Below are positions 61,701 to 64,000 of a stretch of DNA of 64,000 nucleotides, in pieces. The DNA lies in the NCBI GenBank assembly GCA_032622095.1, contig CP136064.1, positions 8,303,512 through 8,367,511 on the forward strand. The letters are read 5' to 3'. The notes below the pieces were generated by a model that searched no databases, had not been told where the DNA came from, and saw nothing but the letters and a program-made list of their open reading frames with translations. The position numbers and the translations under genes were made by a program. This stretch comes from Siphonodentalium dalli. Taxonomy: Eukaryota > Mollusca > Scaphopoda > Gadilida > Siphonodentaliidae. Positions within the stretch are counted from its first letter, which is position 1; each line of letters starts with the position of its first letter.

Positions 61701-63686
61701 GCACAGCCTGGTGGGAACGATTCCTGAGTTTAGTGTGCCTGTCATTTGCAGAATGAGGTCACCAGAGGGAGAATTTAGTGATGCTATCCCGCATAGTGGG
61801 CTAGCATCACAAAATTCACCATCTTGGGACATCACCTGTAACATGGACAGGCTACGTAAATATTCTTCATTGTTTTTTAATTTTCAGATTCAATTTTATA
61901 TATTTAAATTTGAATTTAGATAATATTCCAGTGAATAAACAAAAATATGTGAAATGCATGGATACAAACGGATACGCAACGGTCAATTTTCTCAGTATCA
62001 AGTTTTGCAGTATGTTTTGGCTGAATATATTAAGGGAAATTAATAAGAGTTTACTCACACACTACATTGTATGTGCGATAGCATTGGGGACCTCATTCTG
62101 CAAATGAACAACCAATAATCTTTAACTAAGCTCTGCTTATGATTGGCATAATGAATCAGTAGATCGGCAAGTGATGAACATTTCTACCTGTGTCAAATAC
62201 ATACATGTATTTCACTGATTAAGCTCTTGGTTCCTATATATATCTTGTTGTTGACAGTAAGTTAGGGAGTTTTATTTAAATTGAGTAATAAAAAACAAAT
62301 TGTGGTTGTTTTAAAGGTACCGTACTCAATCCGAACAGAGGGTCCCCATCTCAACAGATTCCAATAACAACAATCCGATCAGAGGGTCCTATATTACTAT
62401 TTCTTTGGCTTTGTGGGTAAAAAATATTTGATTCGAGTTGAGGAAGCCATCAAACAAAGCTCAGAGTTATTAGATATTGATTTTTGAAATTTGTTATTTA
62501 CTCGAGATGAGTACTAATAATTGCCTTCAACTGCCGTAATCTGCTCGGGATGTGTACACCAAAATCTATTCAAACAGACAAGGATGGATAACTCTAAAAT
62601 CAAGTGGTAATAATAACGCAATTTTGACTGAGTTCTGGGCCAGAAAGTATTCCCGATAATGAAAAATAATAGATTTCTAAAATCGATATCTAACAAATCT
62701 GAGCTTTGATGGGTGACTTCCTCGACTCGAATCAAATATTTTTGACCCCCGAAGCCATTGAAATAGTAATTGAGAGGAGTTTTATCGGATTGAGTACCTT
62801 TAATCCCATTTATTGGAATCTTGAATATAATAGAACTGATGTGTAAATATAAAGGCATCATATAGAGAGTAATAATTTAGTTCCGAGAATTACGTTAAAT
62901 AATTCACGAGAGGCGAGAGACGTCGGTAAGAAACGAGTGCGCCTTAACCTAAATGTCTCTCGCCTCAAGTGAATTATTTAACTTAATTCTCGGAACTAAT
63001 TGATTACTCTATTTATTACACTTCTGCATCAATTTGGTTTGCCAAATATGATTAAAACACACAGAATTAATGCATGAAAGCCCCGATGTGGAAAAAGATC
63101 AACCATAGAAAATTCAGTCTAAATCAGTAAGCGACGTCATGAGAAATGACATAATTCACTAGTGACATTACCATTTTTAATTAATGGTGTTTTCAATGGA
63201 AATCGCACATAGGAGTGTAATAAAAACATGTTATGAATCGCAATCAATCACAACTGGGAATTCAACATAAATGTAGAGAATACAATTAGATTTCTCATAC
63301 CTGAGGATATCTTAATATATGTGCATGTTATATAACATTGAAACTTTTCAATATACTCCCAAGTTATAAGTTAAAATTGTGTGTGATTCAATTTAAAGCA
63401 ATTGTGAAACCAATTTGATTTGTTAAATTATATTTCTAATACAGATGAAGATATTATGTTGAATAAGACGGATATGCACAGCAGTTGCTACCATCTGGTT
63501 AGCGTTGACCTCAGGAATCGAGCAGAGTTTGTGAAAAAACTATCAGACTGTCATATTGATAAATCACTTCCGACTCTCTTCCTATCTGAGTGTGTCCTGG
63601 TGTATGTGGATATCGAGAAATCAGCACAGATTCTTCAGTGGATCAGCGACAACTTTAGGACATCATTATTTATAAACTATGAACAG
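58552..63686 (+). CDS. LCMT1: Leucine carboxyl methyltransferase 1, 5' part (three exons)
   Basis: Exons 58552-58776, 61081-61264 and 63445-63686 join in frame to 217 codons of a protein that is usually about 330 long. The rest lies beyond the window. LCMT1 methylates the C-terminal leucine carboxylate of the PP2A catalytic subunit using S-adenosylmethionine, which controls PP2A holoenzyme assembly. Family motifs: DEAIRATNDEASSSKLYAVE, GYWKDDFISHFV, EISRGYYARV, the SAM-binding loop CQIVNIGAGYDTLFWRL, EMDFPHVTxKK, LPTLFLSECVLVYVD and LFINYEQ. The start is uncertain: in-frame ATGs at 58552, 58567 and 58579 sit in a tandem 12-bp duplication, and the later two have stronger Kozak contexts. A pyrimidine tract and AG at 58528-58542 could be the acceptor of a 5' UTR intron. 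Confidence 0.92.
58850..58868. repeat. Poly-G tract
   Basis: About 17 G in a row in LCMT1 intron 1, followed by TGGTATGGTATG. Length may be uncertain in assembly. Confidence 0.9.
59560..59960. repeat. Region rich in TACCGCGGTA-type palindromes
   Basis: GATACCGCGGT, GGTATTACCGC and GCGGGCA words recur in both orientations, and TGAATACCGCGGTxTTT is tandemly repeated near 59730-59795. Locally higher GC than its neighbours. Class unknown. LCMT1 intron 1. Confidence 0.6.
60076..60247. mobile_element. MITE, TIR CAAGCCTTGAAATAG..GTGTCTGTCATTTGC, copy 2
   Basis: A nearly perfect 172-bp inverted repeat. The left CAAGCCTTGAAATAGGGTGT pairs with the right ACACACTATTTCAAGGCTTG. The centre is GGTGATGCTAGCATCAC. 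Confidence 0.88.
60437..60620 (-). mobile_element. tRNA-derived SINE, Leu/Ser-like head
   Basis: On the minus strand GATGGCCGAGTGGTTAGCAT matches a class II tRNA A-box region, and GGATCGATTC is a B-box-like sequence. It is too decayed and too long-spaced to be a working tRNA gene. Confidence 0.6.
60630..61080. other. LCMT1 intron 1 DNA, end part
   Basis: No feature apart from the pyrimidine-rich acceptor of exon 2 at its end. Confidence 0.5.
61081..61264 (+). CDS. LCMT1: LCMT1 exon 2 (SAM-binding motif)
   Basis: LTRCKCQIVNIGAGYDTLFW to RVQTE. The acceptor is TTTTTGTTACAG|TTA and the donor GAGG|GTATGT, phase 1. Confidence 0.94.
61733..61854. mobile_element. MITE, TIR family GTGTCTGTCATTTGC, decayed copy 3
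   Basis: TGCCTGTCATTTGCAGAATG, a GATGCTATCCCGCATAGTGG core and AACATGGACAGGC at the right. LCMT1 intron 2. A lone TIR-like piece (GGGGACCTCATTCTGCAAAT) lies at about 62086. Confidence 0.65.
62315..62799. mobile_element. TTAA-flanked MITE, TIR AGGTACTCAAxCCG, copy 2
   Basis: Reverse-complement copy of 50865-51333 with TTAA at 62311-62314 and 62800-62803. The left end has a 2-bp change (AGGTACCGTACTCAATCCG). LCMT1 intron 2. Confidence 0.85.
62864..63011. mobile_element. 148-bp hairpin MITE
   Basis: TTAGTTCCGAGAATTACGTT and its complement AACTTAATTCTCGGAACTAA are the arms, continuing inward through GAGAGGCGAGAGAC to a short centre. LCMT1 intron 2. Confidence 0.85.
63445..63686 (+). CDS. LCMT1: LCMT1 exon 3
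   Basis: (D)EDIMLNKTDMHSSCYHL to LFINYEQ. The acceptor is AATACAG|AT and the donor CAG|GTATAT, phase 0. The donor region is repeated two more times just downstream. Confidence 0.93.
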
Positions 63687-63785
63687 GTATATAATGATTA
63701 CGTTATTTATAAACTATGAACAGGTATATAATGATTACGTTATTTATAAACTATGAACAGGTATATAATAATTACGTTATTTATT
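63668..63785 (+). repeat. 37-bp tandem repeat of the LCMT1 exon 3 donor, three copies
   Basis: TTATTTATAAACTATGAACAG|GTATATAATGATTACG occurs at the real junction (CAG at 63684) and again with CAG at 63721 and 63758. Using a later donor would insert VYNDYVIYKL then a stop. Confidence 0.92.
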
Positions 63786-64000
63786 GATAATGATGTAGCT
63801 TATATAGCGCGTATCCCCGCGAGGGCCCTACTAGTAAGCGCTTCACATTATTACCCCAGCTGTTGAGTAAATGCCATGTTGAGTAATCCTTAAACGCATG
63901 CAGCCATAATGGCGCTTCACAAGATTGCTCTTGGCTTACACTTACCCAACAACTAGGTCCCTATTTCTCGTCTAGGTACGACGAAGATGCACAGTACAAG
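63786..64000 (-). mobile_element. tRNA-derived SINE, same family as 9082-9456, cut by window edge
   Basis: Shares AAGCGCTT, CATTATTACCCCAGCTGTTG, GGCGCTTCAC, and TATTTCTCGTCTAGGTACGA with the copy at 9082-9456. The tRNA-like head would lie beyond the window. Confidence 0.75.

Overview
The window is AT-rich, intron-rich animal DNA. Three conserved metazoan genes can be rebuilt exon by exon, and they sit in a dense background of tRNA-derived SINEs, hairpin MITEs, minisatellites and one very large satellite array. No bacterial, phage or viral genes were seen. The gene structure and the style of the SINEs and MITEs suggest a marine invertebrate, perhaps a mollusc. That guess rests on general appearance only.

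Layout. (1) 1525-27922, minus strand: a complete 11-exon gene for an SLC3A1/rBAT-like amino-acid transporter heavy chain (652 codons, every intron phase consistent). Its introns hold foldback elements, SINEs, a nearly perfect 1,932-bp tandem duplication, and tandem copies of one of its own exon borders. (2) About 28437-39832: roughly 356 copies of a 32-bp satellite starting about 0.5 kb upstream of the SLC3A1-like start codon, followed by a SINE relic whose tail region has expanded into a 26-bp minisatellite. (3) 40.3-46.2 kb: intergenic DNA with two 14-bp minisatellites, a long inverted repeat and a 417-bp hAT-type MITE with an 8-bp target duplication. (4) 46326-49807, minus strand: a complete three-exon gene for a divergent actin with a TATA box and a perfect CArG box. 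(5) 50-58.5 kb: intergenic MITEs, degenerate tandem repeats and a foldback element. (6) 58552 to the right edge, plus strand: the first three recognised coding exons of LCMT1, the PP2A leucine carboxyl methyltransferase, cut off by the window end.

The genes are unrelated housekeeping or transport functions and do not form a pathway. The unusual content is structural. A palindromic module of about 67 bp occurs inside at least three MITE families with different terminal repeats. An inverted pair of TTAA-flanked MITEs tightly brackets SLC3A1-like exons 6 and 7. Tandem duplications repeat real splice sites in two genes (exon 5 acceptor of the SLC3A1-like gene, exon 3 donor of LCMT1). The large satellite appears to lie between two halves of a foldback element.

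All exon calls come from reading-frame continuity, GT/GC-AG borders and remembered family motifs. No alignment or database search was run.
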